In this document: positions 31,784 through 41,096 of the stretch, one piece after another
Layout of the letters: every line of letters starts with the position of its first letter
Position numbering within the stretch: the stretch's first letter is position 1
Source: Clostridium pasteurianum DSM 525 = ATCC 6013
GTDB lineage: Bacteria; Bacillota; Clostridia; Clostridiales; Clostridiaceae
Length of the DNA stretch: 64,000 bases
Assembly: GCF_000807255.1 (NCBI RefSeq)
Contig: NZ_CP009268.1
Location: 2,944,384-3,008,383 of the forward strand
Reading direction: 5' to 3'
Program-made: the position numbers and the translations under genes
The notes under the pieces: generated by a model
What the model was told of the DNA's origin: nothing
The model's input: the letters and a program-made list of their open reading frames with translations, nothing else
Databases searched by the model: none

Positions 31784-31833
31784 TGAACATTTGTTCGTAT
31801 AACAATTTTACACTTTCATAATGCTATTGTCAA
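31784..31833 (-). promoter_or_regulatory. uvrBA SOS promoter with LexA box
   Basis: On the minus strand: -35 TTGACA (31828-31833), 17-nt spacer, -10 TAAAAT (31805-31810), then CGAACAAATGTTC (31785-31797), whose GAAC-N4-GTTC core is the Gram-positive LexA/DinR operator. The operator lies at the start of the transcript, so LexA binding should block initiation or early elongation. Confidence 0.88.
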
Positions 31834-31857
31834 TTTATTTATATAAACTCCGTAGAG

Positions 31858-33120
31858 TTATTTTTTATCTTCTTCATCTTTCTTTACTTTATCCAAAGTT
31901 TCTTGAAAAGAACTTCTATCATATTTCATAACTACACTATTTTTAGGAATAGTTCTAGGAACAAAAACTATTCCCAATCTTTTATTTTTATTCATTTTAT
32001 TATAATCAACTTGTTCTAATTTTCCATGAACAGTTTTTATTTTAAGCCATATAAATGTGGATACATTATTTAAAGCTTCTATTATGTCCTGATCATTTAT
32101 TATCTTTTTGTCATTTACTTCAACTACTCTATCTCCACTTTTAATTCCCATTTCAGAAGCTGGAGAAGATGGTGCCACTTCCAAAACCATAAGTCCCTCA
32201 TCAGTACTTACATATTTAGGTGCTCCTTTTGTTTCCATATAAGTTTGGATTTTAAGCATTATTTCGTGGGCTAAAGGTGCAAAAATAGCTATTAAAAATT
32301 CCCCTAATAAATTTATTCTGCCAATTTGTGCTACTATAAGCAAAATAATACCATATATTGCTATGCCCATCCCTGAAGATATAACTTTTTCTTTCTTGCT
32401 CCTTGTAAAAGTTATAGAATTGTATCCTATTACTCCATAAAAGGCAAAAAAAGCAACAGCAGCATTTTTTACTATGCTGTAACCAATAACTTCAGATCCA
32501 GATGAAATGTTTGGACCACTTAAAACAAACATCAATGCTACAGGAATTATCCAATATCTTTTAAGTGCAAATCCTCCTATTATAGTATTATTTTTATTAG
32601 TAAATACAGGAATTGTTCCTTTATCCCCATCTATAATCACAAGTATACCTTCTATTATGTGTAATATAGCTACAAGTGAAATCAGCATAACTACATTTGT
32701 CTTTAAAAACTCAAATTGATTCATATTTATATGGTAAATCAACCCTATAAACTGTATACCTACACTCATCAAAGACAATATACCAGCAGAATAGGAAAAA
32801 CATATAAATCTATTGCCAAATATCATAAGTATAATGGATATCATAAACATTAAAGTTATAGTTATTTGACTGACAAATGCTATTCCAAGATAAGAACTTA
32901 TTAAGCTAGCTATAGTTCCAGCAAATATTCCAATAACTATTTGAGAAATAGTCAATACAAAAGTTGAATTTAGCTGTTCACCTATTATCATTTTCTGCAT
33001 CATAACAATTTTTTTATTCCTTGTGTATAGTATAAATGCTAACATAAGAAGTATAAAAACATATGGTGGTGTAATTATTGCCTGTGAAATTGACTTAAGT
33101 ACATATAATGCAATATTCAT
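31858..33120 (-). CDS. Polytopic membrane protein with C-terminal PDZ domain
   Basis: Protein of 420 aa with about 8 hydrophobic helices (residues about 10-290), then a PDZ domain (about 300-375: GLMVLEVAPSSPASEMGIKSGDRVVEVNDKKI). The C-terminal tail is charged. Similar proteins in Firmicutes are called PDZ-domain or MinJ-like division factors. It lies directly downstream of the ctpA protease gene and near ftsEX, so a role at the septum or in processing envelope proteins is an inference. There is no protease active site. The SD GAGAGGGG precedes the ATG. A dispersed repeat lies 55 nt upstream. Confidence 0.75.
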   Translation of the reverse strand: MNIALYVLKSISQAIITPPYVFILLMLAFILYTRNKKIVMMQKMIIGEQLNSTFVLTISQIVIGIFAGTIASLISSYLGIAFVSQITITLMFMISIILMIFGNRFICFSYSAGILSLMSVGIQFIGLIYHINMNQFEFLKTNVVMLISLVAILHIIEGILVIIDGDKGTIPVFTNKNNTIIGGFALKRYWIIPVALMFVLSGPNISSGSEVIGYSIVKNAAVAFFAFYGVIGYNSITFTRSKKEKVISSGMGIAIYGIILLIVAQIGRINLLGEFLIAIFAPLAHEIMLKIQTYMETKGAPKYVSTDEGLMVLEVAPSSPASEMGIKSGDRVVEVNDKKIINDQDIIEALNNVSTFIWLKIKTVHGKLEQVDYNKMNKNKRLGIVFVPRTIPKNSVVMKYDRSSFQETLDKVKKDEEDKK

Positions 33121-33175
33121 TAAAATAAAATTCCCCTCTCACCAAACTACTTTTCCCTGTGATCCTATCACAATT

Positions 33176-33409
33176 GAAGCAAGTTCTTAATTCAGGTGGG
33201 GATTCTTTTATCCCATCTTAATTTTAGAACTGCAAATGCATGACTTACTTGGCATTGGCGTCGAACTCCCACTTAAAGAAAAGCAGACAAAACAAAATTT
33301 ATTTTGTATTTGGTCGCTTTCACAGAGTGCAAGCAGAGAACCAAAATCTTCTTTTTGATTTTGTGTGTGGGCTGTACAGAGTGCGTTGGAGACTTACGCC
33401 AAGTTAGTC
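33176..33409 (-). repeat. Dispersed structured repeat, long copy (about 234 bp) with two internal units
   Basis: Same ends as the copy at 19840-19963, with matching hairpin arms (about 33181-33202 and 33211-33231) and the same final gacttacgccaagttagtc. Between the tcgaactccca block and that end it carries about 110 extra bp made of two diverged units of about 52 bp (roughly 33280-33330 and 33331-33384). Each unit begins aagcaga, contains an AT-rich hairpin (for example CAAAATC/GATTTTG) and ends cagagtgc. It sits between ctpA and the PDZ gene. Confidence 0.75.
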
Positions 33410-33421
33410 AGGTTAAATATA

Positions 33422-33456
33422 TGACTTCAGACAAAAATATACATTATCTGAAGTCA
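33422..33456 (-). terminator. Stem-loop after ctpA
   Basis: Perfect 10-bp stem TGACTTCAGA (33422-33431) / TCTGAAGTCA (33447-33456), 36 nt past the ctpA stop. The T-tract that follows on the minus strand is short (TATATTTAA), so termination may be partial. Confidence 0.55.
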
Positions 33457-33491
33457 CTCTGTAAATAAAGCTTCAATACTGCTAAAAATAT

Positions 33492-34712
33492 TTATTTAAT
33501 CTTACTGCTGATTACTTCTAAAGCCTTTTTAAATTGTGGATCTGAATTTCTATCATAAGGCTTATTTAACAACTCTTGTGGATATTTCACTTCCATATCT
33601 GGTTGAAATCCTTTATGATTTATATTTTCATCCAAAGGAGTATACCATTTTGATATAGTAACTTTTAATTGAGTATTATCTCCAGTATTAAAACTTGTTT
33701 GAACTACCCCTTTACCAAAAGTTTTTTCACCAATTAAAGTACCTGCCTTATAATCTTTTATTGCACCAGAGAATATTTCCGATGCACTAGCTGTATTTCC
33801 ATTTGTAAGTACTACTAATGGAATACCAATAGCACTTCCACCTTTTGATTTATAAACTTGTTTTTTACCATTTTTATCTACCGTATAAACTACAGTCTTT
33901 CCTTTATCTACGAAGTTAGATGCAACATCTAAACAATCATCCAAAATTCCGCCTCCATTATCTCTTAAATCCAATATTAATCCTTTCATTCCTGAATTCT
34001 TGAGTTCTTGTAATTTTTTATTAAAATTTTCTCCGGTATTTTCATCAAACATAGATATGTCTATGTAACCAATACTGTTAGATAACATCTGTCCTGTAAC
34101 CGTATTGTATTCAATTTTTTCTCTTTTAGCAACTACATCAAAATTTCCCTTACCAGCTCTCTGTATAGTTAATGTTACATTTGTACCTTCTTTTCCCTTC
34201 ATAAGAGAAACTGCTTTATTAAGCTCTGTTCCTGTAATTTGCGTTCCATTTACCTTAATTATACTATCTCCTGATTTTACACCGGCTTTTTCTGCTGGTG
34301 AACCTTCAAATACAGCATTAACAGTAACTTTATCTTCTCTATTTTCAACCTGTATACCAACTCCTACATACTCCTGTCCTTGAAGTTGATTATTAAAAGA
34401 CTTTGTTTCCTCTGCATCCATAAATACTGTATAAGGATCATTAAGAGAATTGGTCATACCTTTAATAGCCCCATTCACTAAAGCGTTATCATCAATTTTA
34501 CCGTCATAATATTTATACAATTGTTCTCTTACTAAAAATAACTTTTTAAATTTCATTACTTCATCTAAACTGGTTCTGCTTATCTCTACATTTCCATTAG
34601 GTAAACTTAAAGTAACTCTATTCCCAATTAAAAATGTCAGCACATTTGTTACTATTAATATAGCCACAGTAAATATTATCCATTTTTTCTTGTTATTTAT
34701 CAATATATTCAC
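33492..34712 (-). CDS. ctpA: Carboxyl-terminal processing protease, S41 family
   Basis: Membrane-anchored serine protease (406 aa). It has an N-terminal TM segment (about 11-31), a PDZ domain (about 105-180: EYVGVGIQVENRE, GVKSGDSIIKVNG), and the S41 domain with SNSIGYIDISMF, LILDLRDNGGG, the nucleophile Ser in NGNTASASEIFSG and the catalytic Lys about 25 residues later in GEKTFGKG. C-terminal peptidoglycan-binding repeats are absent. The ftsE-ftsX-ctpA order is typical of Firmicutes; CtpB relatives cleave sporulation proteins. Confidence 0.93.
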   Translation of the reverse strand: MNILINNKKKWIIFTVAILIVTNVLTFLIGNRVTLSLPNGNVEISRTSLDEVMKFKKLFLVREQLYKYYDGKIDDNALVNGAIKGMTNSLNDPYTVFMDAEETKSFNNQLQGQEYVGVGIQVENREDKVTVNAVFEGSPAEKAGVKSGDSIIKVNGTQITGTELNKAVSLMKGKEGTNVTLTIQRAGKGNFDVVAKREKIEYNTVTGQMLSNSIGYIDISMFDENTGENFNKKLQELKNSGMKGLILDLRDNGGGILDDCLDVASNFVDKGKTVVYTVDKNGKKQVYKSKGGSAIGIPLVVLTNGNTASASEIFSGAIKDYKAGTLIGEKTFGKGVVQTSFNTGDNTQLKVTISKWYTPLDENINHKGFQPDMEVKYPQELLNKPYDRNSDPQFKKALEVISSKIK

Positions 34713-34925
34713 TCCTCTGTTTTGGTAGTACTCCTTTTATTATTTATGTAAATATGAATTAATTATAACACTATAAAAAAATAAATTGCAAAATTCTTAA
34801 AAAATTAATTAAAGCCTATAAATTTTTTGGTTAAAATCTATAAATAAAATAATCTATATATGTTTTCTATTCAAAATGTTATTTTACTATAGTATAATTC
34901 ATAATTCAAAGTTAAGTAAATAAAA

Positions 34926-34958
34926 TGACATGCAAAATAAAATTATATCTGCATGTCA
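34926..34958 (-). terminator. Intrinsic terminator after ftsX
   Basis: Nine-bp stem TGACATGCA (34926-34934) / TGCATGTCA (34950-34958), followed on the minus strand by TTTTATTT. The remainder of 34713-35010 is AT-rich and should hold the ctpA promoter. Confidence 0.75.
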
Positions 34959-35010
34959 AAATTATATATTCAATTTAAATTTAAGACAATATTATATTAA
35001 TAAATGTAGC

Positions 35011-35916
35011 TTACACTATTAAGAATTTTCTTATTGCTATTATACTACCAATAGCTCCTATAAATATTCCAATAATCATAAATAGCCAAGATATATGTGT
35101 AAATATATAAATAGGACTTATAAAGCTCATCATCATAGATATTGAAGAAGTTGCCTTATTATAAGCTAATCCATATATATAATATAAGAGTAACACTGAT
35201 ACGATAGATCCAAACAATCCAATTATCATTCCTTCTATAATAAAAGGCCATCTTATAAACCAATCTGTAGCACCTATATATTTCATTATGTTAATTTCTT
35301 TACGCCTTGAGTATACCGCAAGTCTAATAGTATTTCCTATAAGAAATAACGAAACTCCTATTAATATAACAAATAAAGCTCCTCCAACCCACTGTATAGT
35401 TTTAGTTATTGCTGAAATCTTATTAACTATATCTCTTCCATCCTTAGCTTGTTCTATACCGTCCATATATTTACCGCCAGACTGTACTGCGCTAACAACT
35501 TGTGATACATAATCAGGCTGCTTAACCTTTACTATATATGAATTTGGAAGAGGATTATCATTTTCCATACCTGCAACTAACCCTTTATTCTTGTCGCCCA
35601 ATTGCTGTTTCAAATCTTGCAATGCCTGCTTTTTGCTTTTAAAAGTAATACTTGTTACACCATCTAATTTACTTATTTTATTATATACTTGCTGCTGTTG
35701 ATCTATTTTAATATCATCCTTTAAAATGATCTGAGCTTCAACTTGTGATTCCACATCTGTTATACCAACTTTTACATTTAAAAGGAGCATTGAAAAGGCT
35801 CCCAAAATAAATAATGTAGCCATTACCGTAGCTGCAGACGCTAAACTTATTGTTGCATTTCTTCTTATACTCTTCATAGCATCTATAATAAATAACTTAA
35901 TAGTACTAATTCTCAT
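35011..35916 (-). CDS. ftsX: Cell-division ABC transporter permease FtsX
   Basis: Four-TM protein that relays FtsE ATPase activity to cell-wall hydrolases. The frame shows TM1 (about 22-45), the extracellular loop of about 130 residues, a GxxRLxxYSRRKEInImKyIGAT-type cytoplasmic block (here RLAVYSRRKEINIMKYIGAT) and three further TM helices. Start at the ATG at 35916 with GAGAGG 8 nt upstream, giving 301 aa and an 11-nt overlap with ftsE; the longer frame would overlap by 56 nt without an SD. Confidence 0.94.
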   Translation of the reverse strand: MRISTIKLFIIDAMKSIRRNATISLASAATVMATLFILGAFSMLLLNVKVGITDVESQVEAQIILKDDIKIDQQQQVYNKISKLDGVTSITFKSKKQALQDLKQQLGDKNKGLVAGMENDNPLPNSYIVKVKQPDYVSQVVSAVQSGGKYMDGIEQAKDGRDIVNKISAITKTIQWVGGALFVILIGVSLFLIGNTIRLAVYSRRKEINIMKYIGATDWFIRWPFIIEGMIIGLFGSIVSVLLLYYIYGLAYNKATSSISMMMSFISPIYIFTHISWLFMIIGIFIGAIGSIIAIRKFLIV

Positions 35917-36589
35917 CGTATCTACCTCTCTGTTCATCCCTAGCCAAGACACCATTTTCAATAGCTAGAACCCTCTTTTTCATATCATTAACTATATTCC
36001 TAGCATGTGTTGCCATTAAAACAGTTGTACCCGCTCTATTTATATCGCTTATTATATTCATTATATCATTAGCAGTATCCGGATCAAGATTTCCTGTAGG
36101 CTCGTCCGCTATTAGTATAGCTGGATTATTTACTATGGCCCTAGCAATTGAAACTCTTTGCTGCTCTCCACCAGAGAGCTGATTTGGGAAATCTTTATAT
36201 TTATCAGACAACCCTACCATTGCTAATACTAGAGGTACTCTTTTCTTTATTTCTTTGTGACTTGCCTGAATAATCCTCATGGCAAAAGCTACATTTTCAT
36301 AAACATTTAGCGTTGGTATAAGTCTAAAATCCTGAAATACCATTCCCACTTTTCTCCTATAAAAAGGAATCTGTTTTCTAGATAATGTAGTAATGTCAGT
36401 GTCATTTACTATTATACTTCCAGCAGTAGGTTCAATCTCTCTCATCAGAAGCTTTACAAAAGTAGATTTACCAGCTCCACTAGGACCAACTAAAAAAACA
36501 AACTCACCCTTTTTTATACTTATATTAATATTTGAAAGTGCTACAACATCATTCATATAAACCTTACTGACATTTTTAAACTCAATCAT
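35906..36589 (-). CDS. ftsE: Cell-division ABC transporter ATP-binding protein FtsE
   Basis: ABC ATPase partner of FtsX (227 aa). Walker A GPSGAGKST (about 36-44), Q-loop FQDFRLIPTLNVYENVAFAM typical of FtsE, signature LSGGEQQR, Walker B ILIADEPTGNLDP, and H-loop MATHAR. First gene of ftsE-ftsX. The gap upstream (36590-36845) is AT-rich with no gene seen. Confidence 0.95.
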   Translation of the reverse strand: MIEFKNVSKVYMNDVVALSNINISIKKGEFVFLVGPSGAGKSTFVKLLMREIEPTAGSIIVNDTDITTLSRKQIPFYRRKVGMVFQDFRLIPTLNVYENVAFAMRIIQASHKEIKKRVPLVLAMVGLSDKYKDFPNQLSGGEQQRVSIARAIVNNPAILIADEPTGNLDPDTANDIMNIISDINRAGTTVLMATHARNIVNDMKKRVLAIENGVLARDEQRGRYDEN

Positions 36590-36845
36590 TATTTATCTCC
36601 TCAACTTATATTGTTTTATCTACGCAATACGCTTGTAATAATTATAGCATACTTAACCATTTTCTAAAGTCACATTTTTATTAAAATTGTATTAATTTTA
36701 TTAATTGAATATTCCTATCCCTATAATATTTAACAATATATATTTTTTCTACAAAATAAATTTTCATTTATCCCATTATTTTCACATAATTATAATCTTA
36801 ATAAAATTATTCAATAAATTCTATATGATAATTAAACACATAAGT

Positions 36846-37697
36846 TTAATCTTCGCTTATTATATTATTGAAACCATTTCCCAATACTTCCCTGGCATCA
36901 CTTACAGATATAAAAGCCTTATCATCAACTTCTTTTATATAATTCCTTAATTTTATAAATTCATTTCTACTGAGCACTGTATATAATATAAAAGTATCAT
37001 TCCCAGTGTAGCCACCTTTACCATTAAAAATAGTACACCCTCTATTAAGCTTTTCTATGATATATTTACTTATTTTTTCATTTTCTCTACTAATTATCAT
37101 TATTTGTTTACATCTATTAAATCCTTCTATAACCATATCTATTATAAAACCTTGAATTATAACTGATAACAGTGAAAACATACCAAGGTCAGCACCAAGG
37201 GTAGCTCCTGCAAAAAATGTTATAACAAGATCTACAATTAGTAAAGATTTACCAATATCAATATGAAAAAACTTATTTAAAATCTTTGCAATAATATCAG
37301 TTCCTCCAGTAGAGGCATTCTGATTAAATACTATACCCATACCAATACCGCTTAAAAGAGTTCCAAATAGCGTTGCAAGCAATACATTGTTAGTAATAGT
37401 TCCGAAGGTAAAAAAATGATCCATAATCCAAACCATTCCTGAAAGACCTAAGCTTGAATATATGGTTTTGGCTCCAAATTTTCCGCCTATAGCACTGAAA
37501 GCCAGTATAAATAAAGCCGAATTCAACAAAGTCATTAAAAGTCCTACTGAAAGCATTGGGAATACTTCATTTAATATTATTGCTATTCCCATAACTCCAC
37601 CTGCAGCTATTTTGCTCGGTTCTAAAAAAAGCTTTATACTTAGGGCAACTATTAAAGATCCTATTGTTATTATTACATATTCTTTTAATTTTTTCAT
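36846..37697 (-). CDS. YitT family membrane protein (DUF161/DUF2179)
   Basis: Protein of 283 aa with five or six TM helices (about 1-200), including KIAAGGVMGIAIILNE and NQNASTGGTDIIAKIL, the family's repeated glycine-rich motifs. It ends in a cytoplasmic DUF2179 domain (about 210-275: IIEKLNRGCTIFNGKGGYTG). Function unknown; family members are widespread in Firmicutes. A short SD-like sequence (AGCGGTGATAA) precedes the ATG. It appears monocistronic. Confidence 0.87.
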   Translation of the reverse strand: MKKLKEYVIITIGSLIVALSIKLFLEPSKIAAGGVMGIAIILNEVFPMLSVGLLMTLLNSALFILAFSAIGGKFGAKTIYSSLGLSGMVWIMDHFFTFGTITNNVLLATLFGTLLSGIGMGIVFNQNASTGGTDIIAKILNKFFHIDIGKSLLIVDLVITFFAGATLGADLGMFSLLSVIIQGFIIDMVIEGFNRCKQIMIISRENEKISKYIIEKLNRGCTIFNGKGGYTGNDTFILYTVLSRNEFIKLRNYIKEVDDKAFISVSDAREVLGNGFNNIISED

Positions 37698-37997
37698 TTT
37701 ATCACCGCTTAATTTTCTTAGATATTTTATCCTATAACCAGTAGTTGGGATATTTTACTTCTATTATAAAGATAATAGAAACAATTTTCTACTTAATTTA
37801 TCTAACCTTAATTGATATAACAAATTTCAACTAAATAAGATTTATTGATTATTAGTTTATACAGTTAATATAATTTCAATTCAATTATTAATTTTTTATT
37901 ATAAATAAAGTATATATACCGTCATAGATTATTCTATCTTTGACAATAGAATATTACAAAATTTAAATTAAAAATATTTAAAACTAACAATAATAAA

Positions 37998-38018
37998 GCG
38001 TCCACTGGAAGTGAACGC
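37998..38018 (-). terminator. Intrinsic terminator after the transketolase genes
   Basis: Nine-bp stem GCGTCCACT (37998-38006) / AGTGAACGC (38010-38018) with a G.U pair in the minus RNA, then TTTATTATT. The rest of 37698-38040 is very AT-rich with no gene seen; it should hold the yitT promoter. Confidence 0.75.
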
Positions 38019-38040
38019 CTATGATATGGTGTTTTAATGG

Positions 38041-39003
38041 TTACTTGAACAACAGCTGATTACTTTTTAAGTTTATACCTTTTTTAACCTGCATTGCTAT
38101 ATCCTGAGCAGTTAAATTATATGCTTTTAAAAGTTCATCTGGTTTTCCACTTTCTCCAAATACATCTTTAATACCAACTCTAAGCACAGGCACAGGATAT
38201 TCTTCTCCAGTAACCTCACAAACTGCTGAACCTAATCCTCCAATTATGCTATGCTCTTCTGCAGTTACAATAATACCAGTTTCTTTTGCTGCTGAAATAA
38301 TTAATTCTTTATCTATAGGCTTTACTGTATGTATGTTAATTACTTTAACATTTATACCTTGATCTTTTAATATATCATGAGCTTCTAAAGCTGCATCTAC
38401 CATAATCCCCGTAGCAACAATAGCTGCATCTGTACCTTCTCTTAAGACAACACCTTTACCAATTTGAAATTTATAATCAGGTACATCATTTATAACATTT
38501 ACTGGTGCTCTTCCAAGTCTAACATAACAAGGTCCCTGATATTCAGCTATAGCTTCAATAGCCGCTTCTGTTTCAACTGCATCACTTGGAGATATAACAG
38601 TCATATTTGGGATACTTCTCATTAAAGATAAATCTTCTACAGATTGATGTGACGCTCCATCTTCCCCCACTGTAATTCCCGCATGAGTAGCACATATCTT
38701 TACATTCAGTTTAGTATAACAAATAGAATTCCTTATTTGCTCAAAAGCTCTTCCTGCTGCAAATATAGCAAAAGTACTAGCAAAGGCAATTTTACCACAA
38801 GTAGCAAGTCCAGCTGCTACTGACATCATATTACCCTCTGCAATTCCCATATTAATAAATCTGTCAGTGCATTTCTCTTTAAACTCTGCCGTTTTAGTAG
38901 ATTTGGACAAATCCGCATCCAGCACAACAATTTTTTTATTGTTTGATCCTATTCTAGCTAAAGCTTTTCCATAAGCTTCTCTTGTGGCTACTTTCTTTGA
39001 CAT
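38041..39003 (-). CDS. Transketolase, C-terminal subunit
   Basis: Pyrimidine-binding and C-terminal domains of a split transketolase (320 aa), for the non-oxidative pentose phosphate pathway. Motifs include VLDADLSKSTKT, GIAEGNMMSVAAGLA with the catalytic Glu, and THAGITVGEDGASHQ. The partner N-terminal subunit is encoded 143 nt upstream. The intersubunit gap is larger than usual. GGGAGG precedes the ATG. rpiA of the same pathway lies at 53745. Confidence 0.93.
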   Translation of the reverse strand: MSKKVATREAYGKALARIGSNNKKIVVLDADLSKSTKTAEFKEKCTDRFINMGIAEGNMMSVAAGLATCGKIAFASTFAIFAAGRAFEQIRNSICYTKLNVKICATHAGITVGEDGASHQSVEDLSLMRSIPNMTVISPSDAVETEAAIEAIAEYQGPCYVRLGRAPVNVINDVPDYKFQIGKGVVLREGTDAAIVATGIMVDAALEAHDILKDQGINVKVINIHTVKPIDKELIISAAKETGIIVTAEEHSIIGGLGSAVCEVTGEEYPVPVLRVGIKDVFGESGKPDELLKAYNLTAQDIAMQVKKGINLKSNQLLFK

Positions 39004-39146
39004 TATTTTACCCTCCCATATTCTTCCTAACTAAAATTTAATTTTTATCCGGTTGACAATTAAAAACTTTTAAGTAACTTATATAGAAATTTAGTTCAAG
39101 CAAAAACTTCCAAAATAATACTTTATTGACAATAAATCAACTTTTA

Positions 39147-39968
39147 CTATTCCGCTCTAATCTCAGCTAAAGCTCTATCACATTGTTCTTTATTTGGTGC
39201 AACTCCGTGCCAAGAAACTTGGTCTTCCATAAAACTTACACCTTTTCCCTTTATGGTTTTACATACTATCATTGTAGGTCTTCCTTTAGTTTTCCTAGCT
39301 TCGTCTATCGCCTGTATTAATTCATTAAAATCGTGTCCATTTACATTAATTACATGCCAATTAAAAGCTTCAAATTTATTACTTACTGGTTCTGGCGACA
39401 TTACATCCTCACATTTTCCATCAATTTGAAGTCCATTGTGATCAACAAAAGCAGTTAAGTTATCCAATTTATAATGTGCCGCAGCCATGGATGCTTCCCA
39501 AACCTGTCCTTCTTCTAATTCACCATCTCCAAGTAGTGCATAAACCCTGTAATCTTTTTTGTCAATTTTACCTGCTAACGCCATTCCCACTGCTGCTGAA
39601 ATTCCCTGTCCTAAAGATCCTGTGGACATATCTATACCAGGTACATAATTCATATTAGGATGCCCCTGAAGGATAGATCCAAATTTTCTAAGACTCTTTA
39701 ACTCACTTTTATTAAAATATCCTCTTTCCGCTAAAGTGCTATAGAGAGCTGGTGCTGCATGACCTTTAGATAAGACAAATCTATCTCTATTCTCATCCTT
39801 TGAATTTTCAGGATCTATATTCATTTCTTTAAAATACAAAGTTGTTAATATCTCTACTGCCGATAATGAACCCCCTGTATGACCTGAAGCTGACTCAGTA
39901 AGCATAGTTATAATATCTTCTCTAATTTTTACAGCATTTTCCTTAAGAAGTTTTAAATCATTTTGCAT
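39147..39968 (-). CDS. Transketolase, N-terminal (thiamine diphosphate-binding) subunit
   Basis: PP-binding half of the split enzyme (273 aa). It shows SGHTGGSLSAVEILTTLYF, SKGHAAPALYSTLAERGYF, GSLGQGISAAVGMA, and the ThDP/Mg motif GDGELEEGQVWEA ending with N (NLTAFVDHNGLQIDG). It is complete for an N-terminal subunit and works only with the C-terminal partner at 38041. First gene of the pair. The upstream region 39969-40339 carries two stem-loops belonging to mazEF. Confidence 0.94.
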   Translation of the reverse strand: MQNDLKLLKENAVKIREDIITMLTESASGHTGGSLSAVEILTTLYFKEMNIDPENSKDENRDRFVLSKGHAAPALYSTLAERGYFNKSELKSLRKFGSILQGHPNMNYVPGIDMSTGSLGQGISAAVGMALAGKIDKKDYRVYALLGDGELEEGQVWEASMAAAHYKLDNLTAFVDHNGLQIDGKCEDVMSPEPVSNKFEAFNWHVINVNGHDFNELIQAIDEARKTKGRPTMIVCKTIKGKGVSFMEDQVSWHGVAPNKEQCDRALAEIRAE

Positions 39969-40186
39969 GTTATTACCCCCTATTTATAACTACATATTTA
40001 ACAATCCTAGTTATAAACTTTTTAAAAGACTACACTTATGTAATATAGTATAGCATATTTATACAATAATAATAACACATATATTAATAAAATAACATAT
40101 ATTTTAAATTTAATTTTTATTATGTTTTTAATTAATTAATAATATAATTATTTAATATATACTAAATGTTAAAATATCTAATAAAA

Positions 40187-40220
40187 TGCTATTTTTATAT
40201 AAAACATGTTAAAAATAGCA
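40187..40220 (-). terminator. Second stem-loop after mazF
   Basis: Perfect 11-bp stem TGCTATTTTTA (40187-40197) / TAAAAATAGCA (40210-40220), followed on the minus strand by TTTTATT. It lies 58 nt beyond the first mazF terminator. Confidence 0.6.
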
Positions 40221-40277
40221 CTAAAAATATCAGTAATTAATTACTAGAATTTATATCCTTTATTATTAAAATCAAAA

Positions 40278-40307
40278 ATAGCATTCTAGAATAAACTAGA
40301 ATGCTAT
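40278..40307 (-). terminator. Intrinsic terminator after mazF
   Basis: Perfect 12-bp stem ATAGCATTCTAG (40278-40289) / CTAGAATGCTAT (40296-40307), followed by TTTTTGATTTT on the minus strand. Confidence 0.85.
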
Positions 40308-40339
40308 CTAAAATATATAATTCTAAATGACTTAAAATA

Positions 40340-40690
40340 TTAATCACACTTAAGAGCTATACTTACTAAGAGTGCTTTATCTACTTTTTCCATATCACTC
40401 TCGGTCATATGACCAATCTTTTCCTTAAGTCGTTTTTTGTCAAGAGTTCTTATCTGTTCTAACAAAACTACCGAATCTTTATTTAATCCATATTCCTCTG
40501 AAGAAATTTCAACATGAGTTGGAAGTTTTGCCTTATTTATCTGTGAAGTAATCGCTGCTACAATTACTGTAGGACTGTACTTATTGCCTATATCATTTTG
40601 AATAATGATAACAGGCCTTATTCCACCCTGTTCTGATCCAACTACTGGACTTAAATCAGCATAGAATATATCTCCTCGTTTCACCACCAT
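40340..40690 (-). CDS. mazF: MazF/EndoA endoribonuclease toxin
   Basis: PemK/MazF-fold mRNA interferase (116 aa, the length of B. subtilis EndoA). It reads [23 protein letters not shown], in parts [10 protein letters not shown] and GSEQGGIRP, then [16 protein letters not shown] and [10 protein letters not shown], with the family's catalytic Arg and Thr/Ser positions present. Start at 40690 chosen by family length; an ATG at 40696 is possible. It overlaps the antitoxin gene by 35 nt. This is the conserved chromosomal alr-mazEF arrangement of Firmicutes. Confidence 0.93.
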   Translation of the reverse strand: MVVKRGDIFYADLSPVVGSEQGGIRPVIIIQNDIGNKYSPTVIVAAITSQINKAKLPTHVEISSEEYGLNKDSVVLLEQIRTLDKKRLKEKIGHMTESDMEKVDKALLVSIALKCD

Positions 40691-40976
40691 CGTCATCAGG
40701 CAAATCACTCTCCGAAAGCTTAACTTCATATTCTTTTAATTCTTTTATATCAGAGCAAAAACCCATTTCACAAATTTCTAGGTTTAATTCTGACATCTCC
40801 ATATATCCCTTTTTCATTTCTTCCATAAAATTGATTTTTTTCTTCTCTTCTATATATAATATTATTGCTTCACGAATAAATTCACTTCTTTTTTTACAAT
40901 CTTCCTTTAGTGCTTTATCAAATTCACTACATAGTGTATCTGAGAGGTTTACTACTAATCTCTTTGAGCTTGACAT
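40656..40976 (-). CDS. mazE: MazE/EndoAI-type ribbon-helix-helix antitoxin
   Basis: Protein of 106 aa with an N-terminal ribbon-helix-helix ([20 protein letters not shown] then [15 protein letters not shown], about 5-45) and a C-terminal toxin-binding tail with [14 protein letters not shown], the block shared with B. subtilis EndoAI. It neutralises MazF and probably represses its own operon. AGGAGG lies about 13 nt before the ATG. The C-terminal tail runs into the mazF start region. Confidence 0.88.
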   Translation of the reverse strand: MSSSKRLVVNLSDTLCSEFDKALKEDCKKRSEFIREAIILYIEEKKKINFMEEMKKGYMEMSELNLEICEMGFCSDIKELKEYEVKLSESDLPDDDGGETRRYILC

Positions 40977-41096
40977 TGGACAATTAATACCTCCTATTTA
41001 CCAAAACGAAAATATGTATGTACCTATTATAATTTAAAATTTGTCAATATGTCAAAGGATTCGTTATATTTTATCTACATTTTTCTTATGAATATG

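Noticed and set aside
33176-33409. Integron attC site or CRISPR array
   Set aside because: The long repeat has hairpins and two similar units, but no integrase, no regular identical repeats and no cas genes; units differ too much for CRISPR.
39004-39146. Internal promoter or riboswitch between transketolase subunits
   Set aside because: TTGACA-like words occur, but no matching -10 at a proper distance on the minus strand and no clear structure.
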